Positions 25,495 to 34,243 of a stretch of DNA of 64,000 nt are shown piece by piece. The position numbers were made by a program, and so were the translations under genes. The notes beneath the pieces are model-generated. The model ran no database searches and was not told the origin of the DNA. It saw nothing but the letters and a program-made list of their open reading frames with translations. The stretch is from CAYYKK01 sp046351395 (GTDB lineage Bacteria; Myxococcota_A; Polyangia; Polyangiales; Polyangiaceae), in the NCBI GenBank assembly GCA_046351395.1, contig JAXLYP010000019.1, forward strand, positions 62,001 to 126,000, in the 5' to 3' direction. Position 1 is the first letter of the stretch; the number at the start of each line of letters is the position of its first letter.

Positions 25495-25561
25495 ACCGCC
25501 AAGGACGCCAGGGCAGAAGCGAAGAATATTCTCTCTCTTCTGCCTTGGCGTTCTTGGCGGT
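25495..25561. terminator. Long bidirectional hairpin between glmU and ribA, built from a dispersed repeat
   Basis: The arms 25495-25519 and 25537-25561 pair over 25 bp; the only two mismatches become G-U pairs in the glmU-strand RNA. The loop is 17 nt and AT-rich (contains GAATATTC). Short A and T runs flank the arms, so the structure could terminate both convergent genes. The arm sequence (ACCGCCAAGGACGCC...) belongs to the same repeat type found at 28635. Confidence 0.75.
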
Positions 25562-25577
25562 CTTTCTGCCTCTGCTC

Positions 25578-26279
25578 TCAGCGGCTCGAAGCGACCGCGG
25601 GCTCCTCCGCATCCACCACCGCGCCGCCCGCGTACTGCGGGAGGGCGTGGTTCATGCGGAGACGCTTCGCCTCGAGATAGCCGACGGAGAAGCGGTTCGG
25701 CCGGATGATCGACGGCGCCCGCTCATCCACCGTGACGCCGAGCTTGCGCAGGGACTCGACCTTCTCCGGGTTGTTCGTGAGGAGGCGGATCGAAGCGACG
25801 CCGAGGTGCTCGAGCATCGCGGCGGCGGCCGCGTAGTCGCGCGTGTCGTCCGGGAGGTTGAGCAGGCGGTTCGCGTCGACGGTGTCGTGACCCTGGCTCT
25901 GCAGATCGTATGCGCGGATCTTGTTCGCGAGCCCGATGCCCCGGCCCTCTTGCCGCAGATAGAGAACGACACCGCAGCCTCGCCGCGCGACCTCGGTCTG
26001 CGCGGCCTCGAGCTGCTCCTTGCAGTCGCACTTCAGGGAGCCGAAGACCTCGCTGGTCAGGCACTCCGAATGGACGCGGGTCGTGACGCGGTGCTTGCCG
26101 CGCACGTCCCCCATGACGAGGGCGACGTGGTCGGGGGACAGGTTCGAACCGCCGTTCGGGGCCGCGTCGAGGTCTCCGAAGTTGAAGACCATCATTCTGA
26201 AATCGCCGAAGCGGGTGGGTACGGGAGCTTCGGCGGTGATCCGGAGCTGAGGCCGGATTGCCTGGGTGGCAACGTACAT
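25578..26279 (-). CDS. ribA: GTP cyclohydrolase II
   Basis: Catalyses the first step of riboflavin synthesis, opening GTP to a diaminopyrimidine. The 233-residue protein has the zinc site Cys73/Cys84/Cys86 in HSECLTSEVFGSLKCDC, the LRQEGRGIGLANKI motif with the catalytic Arg region, and RLLTNNPEKVESL. It is a stand-alone RibA without the RibB (DHBP synthase) domain often fused to it. ATG 26279 is preceded by AGAGAGGAAG. Convergent with glmU and divergent from holA. In 26280-26413 I see no FMN riboswitch, only ordinary promoter-sized sequence. Confidence 0.93.
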   Translation of the reverse strand: MYVATQAIRPQLRITAEAPVPTRFGDFRMMVFNFGDLDAAPNGGSNLSPDHVALVMGDVRGKHRVTTRVHSECLTSEVFGSLKCDCKEQLEAAQTEVARRGCGVVLYLRQEGRGIGLANKIRAYDLQSQGHDTVDANRLLNLPDDTRDYAAAAAMLEHLGVASIRLLTNNPEKVESLRKLGVTVDERAPSIIRPNRFSVGYLEAKRLRMNHALPQYAGGAVVDAEEPAVASSR

Positions 26280-26413
26280 CTCAGGGCTTCCTCTCTCTGA
26301 TTGTCGGGACTGCCGCGGCCTCTGGGACGCGGACCTCGTGCATGGCACGATACGGAGCAAAATCCAACCCGTTACACAGGTTTCGCGAAGGGCACCTCGC
26401 TCGATAGAGTAGC

Positions 26414-27472
26414 GTGGCGGAGCGGATGACGCCGGACGAAGCGATCAGGGACGCGCGAGCGGGCAATCTCCGACCGGTGTACCTCGTCGTTGGAGAAGAG
26501 GTGGTGCTCGTCCAGGGTGTCGTCAAGGCGCTGCGCGCTGCGGCGATGAAGGACGGCATCGAGGGCCTCAACGAGGACCTCTACACTGCGGGAGAAGGCG
26601 ACCTCCGCGACTCGGCAGAATCGCCGATCGGGGCTGCGCGGATGATGCCGATGATGGCACGCCGGCGCTTCGTGCTCGTCCGCGGCCTCGAGCGCTGGGA
26701 GGCGAAGGACGAGAAGGCGGCGGAGAAAGAGTCCGAGAAGAAGGGCAAGGTCCGGTCGCCCCTCGACGATCTCGCGGACTACGCGAAGGAGCCCGCGGAC
26801 TCCGCGGTGCTCGTCCTCTGCGCCACGAAGCTCCACGCGCAGCGCCGGCTGATGACGCTCGCGAAGAAGTCGCAGTTCCTCGTGCCGTGCGAGCAAGTCC
26901 CGCCGCGCGAGCTGCCGCGCTTCATCGAGGCGCGCGCCAAGGAGCTCGGACACGCGATCGATCGAGAGGCGGCCGGGGATCTCGCGGCGCTCGTCGGCCC
27001 CGATCTCGGGACGGTGTTCGACGCGCTCGAGCGCCTCTCGCTCTACGTCGGGCCCGAGGGCCGCATCACGGAGGGCGCGATCGCGGACGTCATCACGCGC
27101 GTCCGCCCCGCGACGAGCTGGAACCTCGTGGACGCGATCTTCCAGCGGCGGCTCGGGCCCGCGCTCGCGGTCGTGGCGGAGCTCGAGGGGGACGCGGATC
27201 TCATGGTGCTCGGCAGCATCGCGTCGAGCGTGCGGCAGGCGATCAAGTTCGACGGGCTCGTCTCGGCGGGCGAGCCGGTGGACGCGGCGGCCGCGAAGGC
27301 CGGCGTGCAGCCCTGGAAAGTGGATGCGCTGAGGGCGCAGCTCAAGCGCCTCCAGCCCGGGGCGCTCCACGCCTGGATCGATCGCATCGCGGAAGCGGAT
27401 CGGGCGCTCAAAGGTTCGAGGCGGTCGGGGACGAGCGTGCTCGAGACGTTGGTGATCGATCTATGCCGCTGA
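26414..27472 (+). CDS. holA: DNA polymerase III delta subunit
   Basis: The delta subunit of the clamp loader, which opens the beta sliding clamp. The 352-residue protein follows the HolA pattern: an N-terminal clamp-binding domain beginning LRPVYLVVGEEVVLVQGVVKA (delta lacks a working Walker A), a middle domain (VPPRELPRFIEARAKELG, AAGDLAALVGPDLGTVFDALERLSLY), and a helical C-terminal collar domain (WKVDALRAQLKRLQPGALHAWIDRIAEADRALKGS). An acidic/basic insert (~95-120) is atypical. Start GTG 26414 or ATG 26426. The family is divergent in sequence but the architecture is clear. Confidence 0.88.
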   Translation: MAERMTPDEAIRDARAGNLRPVYLVVGEEVVLVQGVVKALRAAAMKDGIEGLNEDLYTAGEGDLRDSAESPIGAARMMPMMARRRFVLVRGLERWEAKDEKAAEKESEKKGKVRSPLDDLADYAKEPADSAVLVLCATKLHAQRRLMTLAKKSQFLVPCEQVPPRELPRFIEARAKELGHAIDREAAGDLAALVGPDLGTVFDALERLSLYVGPEGRITEGAIADVITRVRPATSWNLVDAIFQRRLGPALAVVAELEGDADLMVLGSIASSVRQAIKFDGLVSAGEPVDAAAAKAGVQPWKVDALRAQLKRLQPGALHAWIDRIAEADRALKGSRRSGTSVLETLVIDLCR

Positions 27473-27580
27473 CGCCGCGCGGGGAAACCGCACCCATGGA
27501 GCCGCGTGGCGCGCTCCTCGTGGAGCGAGGGCCGAGGAGCGGCGGGGCGCAACCTATGCTAGGGCTTCCGGCGTAGTCCT

Positions 27581-28525
27581 ATGGGCGTGGACGCGATCGC
27601 CAAGCGATACTTCCCGCTGATCGTGTGCACGCTGCTCGCGATCATCGCGCTCTTCCAAGCGAAGGGCATCGGGGCCCTCGTGGGAGGCCAGCTCGAGCCC
27701 CCGAGCGCCGCGGCTCCAGCGAAGACCACCGCACGTTCGGCGCCGAGCGCGCGCGCGGCGAAGATCAAGTCGGTGACCGCGCAGCCCATCCTCTCGCGGA
27801 ACGCGTTCGACTCGAAGACCGGCCCGCTCGACAAAGTGGTCGCGCCCACCCCCGAGCCGACGGCGCCCCCCGCGCCGGATCCCGAGGCGGCCGCGGAGGA
27901 TCCGGCCTGCCCGTCGGGCAGCGTGGTGTTGATCGCCGACTCGGAGGATCCCGCGTGGAGCTTCGCCATGATCCGCACCGCGGCGGGCGCGAAGATGCGG
28001 CGCGTGGGGGACGAGGTCGACGGCCAGGTCGTGAAGGCCATCACGTGGGATCGCGTGTGGCTCGCGTCGGGGACGGGGCGCTGTCAGCTGAAGCTGGACA
28101 TCGCCGCGAACAAGACCGCGTCCGCGAGCCCGACCCCGGCGCCGACGCCGACCCCCGCCGCGCCCCCGCCGGCGCCGGGGAAGGATCCGGGCATCGATCC
28201 GGGCGCGGTCCGCAAGGTGAGCGAGAACGAGTACGTCGTGCAGCGTTCCGCCATGGACAAGGCGAACGGGCTCGGTGGTGATCTGAAGAAGGGCTCACGG
28301 CTGGTCCCGAACAAGGGGATCCGCTTGTCGAAGGTCGACGCGAACAGCCTGCTCGGACAGGTCGGGATTCAGTCGGGCGACATCGTGAAGACCATCAACG
28401 GGTTCGACATGACGGATCTCGACAAGACCGCCGAGGGATACAGCCGGCTCAAGAGCGCTCGCGAGGTGACGCTCGCGCTCGACCGGAACGGCACGCCCGT
28501 CACGATCTCGATCAAGATCGAGTAG
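27581..28525 (+). CDS. gspC: Type II secretion GspC-like inner-membrane protein with PDZ domain
   Basis: A 314-residue bitopic protein. A single TM helix near the N-terminus (YFPLIVCTLLAIIALFQAKG, 9-28) is followed by the GspC homology region: QPILSRNAFDSKTGPL (~67-82) and CPSGSVVLIADSEDPAWSFA with the following beta strands (~110-170). After a Pro/Ala/Thr linker (~178-205) comes a C-terminal PDZ domain (~235-314; VDANSLLGQVGIQSGDIVKT, INGFDMTDLD). GspC links the secretin GspD to the inner-membrane platform of the type II secretion machine. No other gsp gene lies in this window, so it is an orphan. Start ATG 27581. Confidence 0.85.
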   Translation: MGVDAIAKRYFPLIVCTLLAIIALFQAKGIGALVGGQLEPPSAAAPAKTTARSAPSARAAKIKSVTAQPILSRNAFDSKTGPLDKVVAPTPEPTAPPAPDPEAAAEDPACPSGSVVLIADSEDPAWSFAMIRTAAGAKMRRVGDEVDGQVVKAITWDRVWLASGTGRCQLKLDIAANKTASASPTPAPTPTPAAPPPAPGKDPGIDPGAVRKVSENEYVVQRSAMDKANGLGGDLKKGSRLVPNKGIRLSKVDANSLLGQVGIQSGDIVKTINGFDMTDLDKTAEGYSRLKSAREVTLALDRNGTPVTISIKIE

Positions 28526-28634
28526 CGAAGCTCGCGCGTCTCCGGCCGGTCGGCGCGGCTTGCAGCGATGCACGGCGGATCCGATGCGCAAAAATCAACG
28601 AGCGTGATCCTCCATCACGAGAGAAGGAGAGATC

Positions 28635-28683
28635 ACCGCCAAGACGCCAAGGGCGCCAAAGCTCCGCCCCGCGCTTTCGCGCC
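28635..28683. repeat. Second copy of the CCGCCAAG-type repeat, forming a hairpin between convergent genes
   Basis: ACCGCCAAGACGCCAAGG (28635-28652) closely matches the arms of the hairpin at 25495. It runs into an 11-bp stem with one mismatch (28652-28662 pairing with 28673-28683, 10-nt loop). It lies between the convergent gspC-like and VWA genes and could terminate one or both. Confidence 0.6.
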
Positions 28684-28694
28684 ACGGGAGACCG

Positions 28695-30917
28695 TCAGGA
28701 GAGGCCGAGCTTGCGGCGAGCGATCCAGTGCGCGCCGACGGCGACCGCCGCGATGAGGGACCAGCCCCAGGGAGGAAGAACGGGCTTCACCGTGCGGCGG
28801 CTGTTCACCATCGTCGCCGCGTCGATGGGGATGTCCCCGATGGCGCCCACATCGACGGCGACGCCGCCCGTCGCCTGAGAAATCGCGCGGAGGCGGTCCT
28901 TGTCGGGGCGAGGATCCGCCCACTCGTCGCCGCCCTTCTCGCACGCGAAGTCCTTGCGCGCGGCCGGCGCAGAGCCCGCGCTCGTCTCGATCTCGACGCG
29001 CGCCGCGAACCCGCCCGGCTTCAGCGCCTTCACGTGGAACGTCGTCGGCCCGCCGAGCGCGAGCTTCTGCGTGCCCTCGAACGCGGTCTCGTCGGTGCCG
29101 AGCTTCGTGATCCGGAGGTGCGCGGTGCCGTCCGCGCCGGGCAACGGCCGGAGGACGATCTCCGTATCCTCGCCGGCGATGCATCCGCCCGGCAGATCGA
29201 TGACGGTCGATTCGAAGCGAGGATCGCGCATCAACCAACCGAGCAGGCCGTCCCAGAGCGCGCCGTGCGCGCGGCCGGCCGTCTCCGTCGCGAAGTCCGA
29301 GAAGAGGAGCTTGTGCGTGCCGTCGACGGTGAGCGCGATCGTGCGCCCGTTGCCCGCCTCGCCGAGCGCGAGCACCGGCATCGGATCGGCGCCCGCCTTG
29401 AGCGTCGGGTGCGTCCAGAGCACGGTGGCTCCGGCGCGCGCCGGGCCGACGACGTTCGTGCCCGGCATCTCGGGGAGTCCGTCCCCGACGAGCGCGCGGA
29501 GCGGCGAGAGCACGGGCGCGGCGCGGCCCGCGGACGTGAACACAGGCGTGAACGAGGACAGATCCACGCCGTGTGTCTCCATGTCGCGCGTGAGCGTGAC
29601 GGGGAGGACCTGCGCGAGCGGCGAAGCTGCGTACATCCCCGGACCGAACGACTCGGGGCCGCCGACCATGATGAGCCCTCCGCCCTCCTTCACGTACGTC
29701 GCGAGCGTGGGGAGGTGCTTCGTGAGCCCGTAGAGGGCGGCGTTGAAATCCTGGAGCACCACCGCGTCGAAGCTGCGGAGGTGGACGTTGAAGAGCTGAT
29801 CCACGGGGAACGGGATGAGCGCGAGATCCCGCGGCGCCGCGCCGACGTCGTCCGTCGTGGTGCGGAGGATGAAGAACGCCACGACGTCGACGGACTCGTC
29901 GCTCTTCAGCCACGTGCGGAGCGCGCGCACGTCGTACGTGGGGCGCCCAGCGACGTGGAGCACGCGGATGCGATCGCGGGCGACGTCGAGGGCGAGGAAC
30001 CGCGTGTCGTTGTCGGGGATCTCGTCCCCCTTCGGCGAGGTGATCGAGACCTCGACGACGTGCGACCCCGCGAGGTGCAGCGTGACCGGGAGCTCGATGG
30101 TCCCGGTGCCGTCCGCGATCGGGACGTCCCCCTGCGCGAGGAGCTCGCTCCCGCCGTTCTTGAGCTCGCGCGCGACCACGGGGACCGACGTGCACGCGAG
30201 CCCGCCCGAGCACCCGACCTCGACGCGGAGCGAGAACGGCTGGTGCGCGACCGCCGCGCCCGCCACCGAGACCCGCCGGATGCTCGCGTCCGCGGGCGTC
30301 TTCTCGGTGAGCAGCACGGTGTGGATCGGGACCTCGGCGCCGCCGACGCGCAGCGCCGCCGCGTCGACGGCGACGCCGGGGCGATCGAGGCGCCCATCGG
30401 AGACGACGACGATCGCGGAGGGGCGCTCCTCGGACGAGCGCCCGACCGAGTCGAGCGCTGCGACGAGATCGGAGTGCGCCTCGGGCGGCACCGCGAAGGC
30501 GCCCCCCGCGAGGGCCTCGGGCGGGATCGGCTTCGCGTCTCCCGCGCCGAACGACGCGAGCGCCTGCCGCGTCTCGGTCGCGCGATTTTGGAGCGCCTTC
30601 ACGCTCTCCGCCGCGCGCTCTCGGCGCGTGCCGCTCTCCGCGGGCAGGTCGATGGAGCGGGAGGCGTCGACGAGCACGAGCACGCGCGGGCCGACCTTCG
30701 TTCCGTCCGCCTCGACGGTCGCGGGTCGCAGGATCGCGAGGAGCAGGGCGCCCACGCCGAGCACACCGGTCACGCCGACGAGGAGCGCGGACCGCATCGC
30801 GCGCCGCGCGGTGACGAGCTCGAACACGAGGAGGCCCGCGCTCAGCACGCCGAGGCCCGCGGCGACCCAGACCGCGGCGGGCCCGAGATCGCTCGACACC
30901 TCGAAGCCGCGGATCAC
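28695..30917 (-). CDS. Membrane protein with VWA-like and glutamine-amidotransferase-like domains
   Basis: A 740-residue membrane protein. Two N-terminal TM helices (~15-35 and ~41-60; AAVWVAAGLGVLSAGLLVFE, ALLVGVTGVLGVGALLLAIL) are followed by a VWA-like domain starting PRVLVLVDASRSIDLPAESG, which keeps the D-x-S-x-S metal site. Then come a Cys-containing beta domain (~225-310) and a region like class I glutamine-amidotransferase folds (IRVLHVAGRPTYDVRALRTW, FDAVVLQDFN, LATYVKEGGGLIMVGGPESF) without an obvious catalytic Cys. A final TM helix (WSLIAAVAVGAHWI) anchors the C-terminus. GTG 30917 overlaps the upstream stop by 4 bp. This pairing with DUF4159-type proteins occurs in BatA/MoxR-style clusters; here no MoxR is adjacent. 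Molecular function unknown. Confidence 0.78.
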   Translation of the reverse strand: MIRGFEVSSDLGPAAVWVAAGLGVLSAGLLVFELVTARRAMRSALLVGVTGVLGVGALLLAILRPATVEADGTKVGPRVLVLVDASRSIDLPAESGTRRERAAESVKALQNRATETRQALASFGAGDAKPIPPEALAGGAFAVPPEAHSDLVAALDSVGRSSEERPSAIVVVSDGRLDRPGVAVDAAALRVGGAEVPIHTVLLTEKTPADASIRRVSVAGAAVAHQPFSLRVEVGCSGGLACTSVPVVARELKNGGSELLAQGDVPIADGTGTIELPVTLHLAGSHVVEVSITSPKGDEIPDNDTRFLALDVARDRIRVLHVAGRPTYDVRALRTWLKSDESVDVVAFFILRTTTDDVGAAPRDLALIPFPVDQLFNVHLRSFDAVVLQDFNAALYGLTKHLPTLATYVKEGGGLIMVGGPESFGPGMYAASPLAQVLPVTLTRDMETHGVDLSSFTPVFTSAGRAAPVLSPLRALVGDGLPEMPGTNVVGPARAGATVLWTHPTLKAGADPMPVLALGEAGNGRTIALTVDGTHKLLFSDFATETAGRAHGALWDGLLGWLMRDPRFESTVIDLPGGCIAGEDTEIVLRPLPGADGTAHLRITKLGTDETAFEGTQKLALGGPTTFHVKALKPGGFAARVEIETSAGSAPAARKDFACEKGGDEWADPRPDKDRLRAISQATGGVAVDVGAIGDIPIDAATMVNSRRTVKPVLPPWGWSLIAAVAVGAHWIARRKLGLS

Positions 30918-31693
30918 TTCGCGCGGCCTCGGCGCTTCATGATCTGTTCGGCGTGCACCTGGTCGTCCTTGTAGTTCGAGCAGAGCACGTAGAGCGCGAT
31001 GTTCACCGCGAGGCGCACCGCCTGTTCGCGCTGCTCCTCGCCGCCCGGGACGACCTCGAGCGACGCCGTCCCGCTCGCGTCCCGCGCGAGGGCGCCGAGG
31101 ACGTCGTGGCTCGAGAGGATCACCTGGAGCGTGCCCCCTCGAATGATCCCCTCGAGCTTCTCGGGACCGGCGACGCGGCCGTACGCGCGCTTGAGCAGAT
31201 AGAACGAGCGAAAGATGACGTTCTCCGTCCCGATCGCGATGGGGGTTTGCTCGGGGAGGATGCGCGCGAGCTGCTCCTTCGCGAACGCGAGGAACGCGCC
31301 CGTCTCGGGGTTCGAGTCGTCGACGAAGAGCAGGCCACCCATCGTGAAGAACTCGCGGAGGTTCGACACCTCGGCGGGGAGGAGGGGGGCGCCCGCCTCC
31401 GTGCCCGCCCAGACGACGAACGGCTCGTCGAACAGATCCGGCGTGTCGGCCCGCACCGTGCTCGGGCGGAGGCGCGCGGGCGCGCTCGTGCGGTGGTCGA
31501 CCTCGTCCGCCCAGCGCGCTGGGGCGGTCTCGCGCACGCCCTTCCACTTCGCGTCGCCCACGAGGAGGATCCGCGGGTTGAAGGCACCCTCTTCGCCGAA
31601 CGCCATCGCGTCGCGCGTCGCGGCGACGAGCGGAGCCACGCCCGCAGCGGCCATCGCGCGGAGGATCGTCCTTCGTGTCGCGGAGCTCTTCAT
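30914..31693 (-). CDS. DUF4159-type exported protein
   Basis: A 259-residue protein with a Tat-like leader: ATRRTILRAMAAAGVAPLVA has a twin Arg followed by hydrophobic residues, and the mature part begins near AMAFGEEGAFNP. The body has the DUF4159 pattern, including FDEPFVVWAGTEAG, LREFFTMGGLLFVDDSNPET and IFRSFYLLKRAYGR, and ends in NYKDDQVHAEQIMKRRGRAK. DUF4159 has an amidotransferase-like fold of unknown activity. Its TGA overlaps the GTG of the VWA membrane protein gene, so the two are translationally coupled and probably form an envelope complex. The start is ATG 31693. Confidence 0.82.
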   Translation of the reverse strand: MKSSATRRTILRAMAAAGVAPLVAATRDAMAFGEEGAFNPRILLVGDAKWKGVRETAPARWADEVDHRTSAPARLRPSTVRADTPDLFDEPFVVWAGTEAGAPLLPAEVSNLREFFTMGGLLFVDDSNPETGAFLAFAKEQLARILPEQTPIAIGTENVIFRSFYLLKRAYGRVAGPEKLEGIIRGGTLQVILSSHDVLGALARDASGTASLEVVPGGEEQREQAVRLAVNIALYVLCSNYKDDQVHAEQIMKRRGRAK

Positions 31694-31797
31694 CGCCGAG
31701 AGGTCTGCCAGATCGCGCCTCCCGACGCCATCAATCCGCGCGGGTCACCCGACGCGGGACGGAGCGCCGCCGCGCCGCGGCGCTACCGGGCGGGTGT

Positions 31798-32433
31798 TCA
31801 CTCCACGTCTTCGATGTGCCACTTGCCCTCGGCGCGCTTCAGCCTCACGCGGTGCCCGCCGGGCAGGTCGACGACACCGTTGTCTCCGCTCACCTGGATA
31901 TCCAGGCCCTCCGGGTTCTCGAGGCCCTCGACGAGGGAGCGGACGTAGTCCTCGATCGCGGCGCGCATCGTCGGCGAGAGCACCCGCACCAGGCCGGGGT
32001 AGCTGCGGCGCGCGAGGACGCGTCGGAGGTCGCCGAGCGCCTGCGCGGGCGTGTCCGCCGCAGCGGGGAGCGCGTCCGCGGCGGTGATCTTGTAGCCGTC
32101 TCGCTCGACGGCGCGCGAGGCCTCCTCGCCGTCCGCGAACTTCACGCGCGCCTCGCTCTTCACGGTGATGGAGGGCTGCGTGAGGGACTTCGCCTGGTCC
32201 GCGAGCTCCGCCTTCTCGTCTCCGACGATGCGCTTGACGTCCTCGCGCGTGAGCGTGCGCTTCCCCTTCGCGCTCAGCATCTCGTAGAGCGCGTCCGCGT
32301 CGCCCTTCTTCGCGGCCGCCGCGAACGCGAGCGCCGCCTCCTTCGGGTCGGGGATCGAGCCGGCGCCGCACCCGATCACGCTCGGGATCGCGAGGCAGGC
32401 GACCGCGAGGAAGACGCTGCGTAGGGGCCGCAC
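31798..32433 (-). CDS. Hypothetical lipoprotein
   Basis: About 211 residues from GTG 32433, which gives a tidy lipoprotein signal peptide (VRPLRSVFLAVACLAIPSVI, then Gly-Cys). A TTG at 32472 would add 13 residues and is less suitable. After the Cys, a helical region (PDPKEAALAFAAAAKKGDAD, LYEMLSAKGKRTLTREDVKR) resembles the small NTF2/DUF4878-like lipoprotein domains, and the last 40 residues form beta strands (GLDIQVSGDNGVVDLPGG, VRLKRAEGKWHIEDVE). It lies 46 bp downstream of the ppx gene on the same strand. No specific function can be given. Confidence 0.72.
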   Translation of the reverse strand: MRPLRSVFLAVACLAIPSVIGCGAGSIPDPKEAALAFAAAAKKGDADALYEMLSAKGKRTLTREDVKRIVGDEKAELADQAKSLTQPSITVKSEARVKFADGEEASRAVERDGYKITAADALPAAADTPAQALGDLRRVLARRSYPGLVRVLSPTMRAAIEDYVRSLVEGLENPEGLDIQVSGDNGVVDLPGGHRVRLKRAEGKWHIEDVE

Positions 32434-32479
32434 CGCGGCGAGGTTAGTCGGCGGGGTCGCGCGTTTCAACAAGGGCGCG

Positions 32480-34075
32480 TCAGCGGACGGAGGCGGGCGG
32501 GGGTGGCGTGCGCGAGACGACGGGGTGCTCGAACCGGACCTCGAGGCCGAGGGTCTCCTTCAAGAGGCCGCTCTTCGCGCGGACGGTCCACTCCTCGAGC
32601 GCGTGCTTCTCCTCGCCGTCGATGTCGAGCCAGAGGGTCGCCTGCTCGACGCGCGCCTTCACCGCGCCGACGACGCTGCGGTGCTCGCGGTCGAGCGCGT
32701 CCGCGACGCGGAGGATGGCCGCCATGGTCTTCACCTTGCTGCGTCCCTCGCGCGAGAGCGCGCGGAAGTTCTCGTGCTCGAGCGAGGGTGACGTCTTGCG
32801 GTGGTAGCGCGCGACGTTGGCGACGAGGTCCCGCTCGGCGGGGGTGAGGCCCATGATGTCGGAGTGCGCGATGACGTAATAGCTGTGCTTGTGGTGGCCT
32901 TCGTAGCGGACGAAGTCGCCGATGTCGTGCAGCAACGACGCGGCGAGCAGGAGGATCCGATCGCGCGGTCCGAGGCCGTGGTGGCTCGATAGATCGTCGA
33001 ACAGCTGCGTCGCGAATTTCGCGACGACCGCGCCGTGGTGCTCGTCGAAGTGGTAGCGGCGGCCGAGGCGGAGGCACGCGTCCTTGATGCTCGCGGCCTC
33101 CCCGGAGAAGTCCCGGGGGACGAAGTGCTCGACCGCGAGGTCCACGAGGACGCCCTCCTTCAGACCGACACCGGGAGAGAGGACCTCGGTCGCGCCGATC
33201 GCGTCGCAGAGCCGAGAGAGGATCTTCGTCGCGGGGACGATCGTGTCGGCGCGGTCGGGCCGGAGCCCGAACTTCTGGCAGCGCTCCTCGACGGAGAGAT
33301 CGTACAGCACGGAGAGGAGCGTCTTGATCGAGGGGATCTCGATCGCCTTGCTCTCGGGGAACGCGAGCGGCTTGGGACAAAGCTCGGCGAGCGTCTCGAT
33401 GTTCCCGCCGGTCGCGATCACGATGTCGATCGGACGCCCCGCGACCTGGAGGAGCTCGCGCATCGACTCGACGCACACGCGATCGACGTACTCGTCGAGG
33501 AGCTGGGCTCGGACCGCGTCCACCTTCCCTTCCCCGTCGAGGAACGCCTCGATGAGGCGAACCGTGCCGACGGGGAGCGAGCGGGAGAACACGGGCTCGA
33601 GATCGATGAGGAGGGTGACCTCCGTCGACCCGCCGCCGATGTCGATGAGGACGGCGGCCTTGCCCTCCAGGTTGACGCGCTCGCGCACGGCCGCCTGCAC
33701 GAGGCGCGCTTCCTCGAGGCCCTCGATGACGTCGACGTGGACCCCGGCCTCGCGCTCCGCGCGCTCGACGAACACGTCCCCGTTCTTGGCCTCGCGCGAC
33801 GCGCTCGTCGCGACGGCTCGGTAGCGATCGACCTTCGCCCCGTCCATCGTCGCGCGGAAGCGCTTCAGCGCGTCGCACGCCTGGGCGATGACCGTGGCCT
33901 CGATGCGCCCGCGCGTGAACACGTCGTGACCGAGGCGGACGGACGCGCGCTCCGCGCAAATCTCCCGGAACGGCTTGAACCGGGGACCGCGCGGGCCGGG
34001 GTCGGGTGCGTCGACGTCGACGATGCGCAAACGCATCGCGTTCGAACCGATATCGATCGCAGCGAGGCGCGCCAT
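32480..34075 (-). CDS. ppx: Ppx/GppA-family exopolyphosphatase with HD domain
   Basis: A 531-residue cytoplasmic phosphatase acting on polyphosphate or pppGpp. The ASKHA-fold N-terminal half shows MARLAAIDIGSNAMRLRI (phosphate 1 loop) and LIDIGGGSTEVTLL (phosphate 2), with the catalytic Glu expected in VIEGLEEARLV. The C-terminal third (~330-500) is a helical HD-type domain with LLLAASLLHDIGDFVRYEGH and ANVARYHRK, as in long Ppx proteins. The final ~30 residues are a Pro/Arg tail. ATG 34075. Whether it prefers polyphosphate or pppGpp cannot be told from sequence alone. Confidence 0.9.
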   Translation of the reverse strand: MARLAAIDIGSNAMRLRIVDVDAPDPGPRGPRFKPFREICAERASVRLGHDVFTRGRIEATVIAQACDALKRFRATMDGAKVDRYRAVATSASREAKNGDVFVERAEREAGVHVDVIEGLEEARLVQAAVRERVNLEGKAAVLIDIGGGSTEVTLLIDLEPVFSRSLPVGTVRLIEAFLDGEGKVDAVRAQLLDEYVDRVCVESMRELLQVAGRPIDIVIATGGNIETLAELCPKPLAFPESKAIEIPSIKTLLSVLYDLSVEERCQKFGLRPDRADTIVPATKILSRLCDAIGATEVLSPGVGLKEGVLVDLAVEHFVPRDFSGEAASIKDACLRLGRRYHFDEHHGAVVAKFATQLFDDLSSHHGLGPRDRILLLAASLLHDIGDFVRYEGHHKHSYYVIAHSDIMGLTPAERDLVANVARYHRKTSPSLEHENFRALSREGRSKVKTMAAILRVADALDREHRSVVGAVKARVEQATLWLDIDGEEKHALEEWTVRAKSGLLKETLGLEVRFEHPVVSRTPPPPASVR

Positions 34076-34243
34076 GGTGAGCGCGTAGCTAGCGCCGAGC
34101 CGAGCGAAGGGAAAGGAAAACGTGCGCGCGTCCGGAGCCAGTGTGGGTCGGCGAGCGACACCGAATCGTCACGGAGCACCAGCGCGACTCGCGACGCTCC
34201 CCGAGCAGTCGTCGGCGAGCCGACGGTCTGGTACGTCGACGGC

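Noticed and set aside
25495..25561. Possible CRISPR or transposon end at the glmU-ribA hairpin
   Set aside because: There is one inverted pair only, with no regularly spaced repeats, no cas genes, no transposase and no target-site duplication that I can see.
26280..26413. Possible FMN riboswitch upstream of ribA
   Set aside because: The 134-bp region is shared with divergent holA and shows none of the conserved RFN helices or loop sequences.
34076..34243. Extra N-terminal residues for the methyltransferase read from further upstream
   Set aside because: The upstream in-frame region overlaps the divergent ppx start, and the conserved family start is near ATG 34244.
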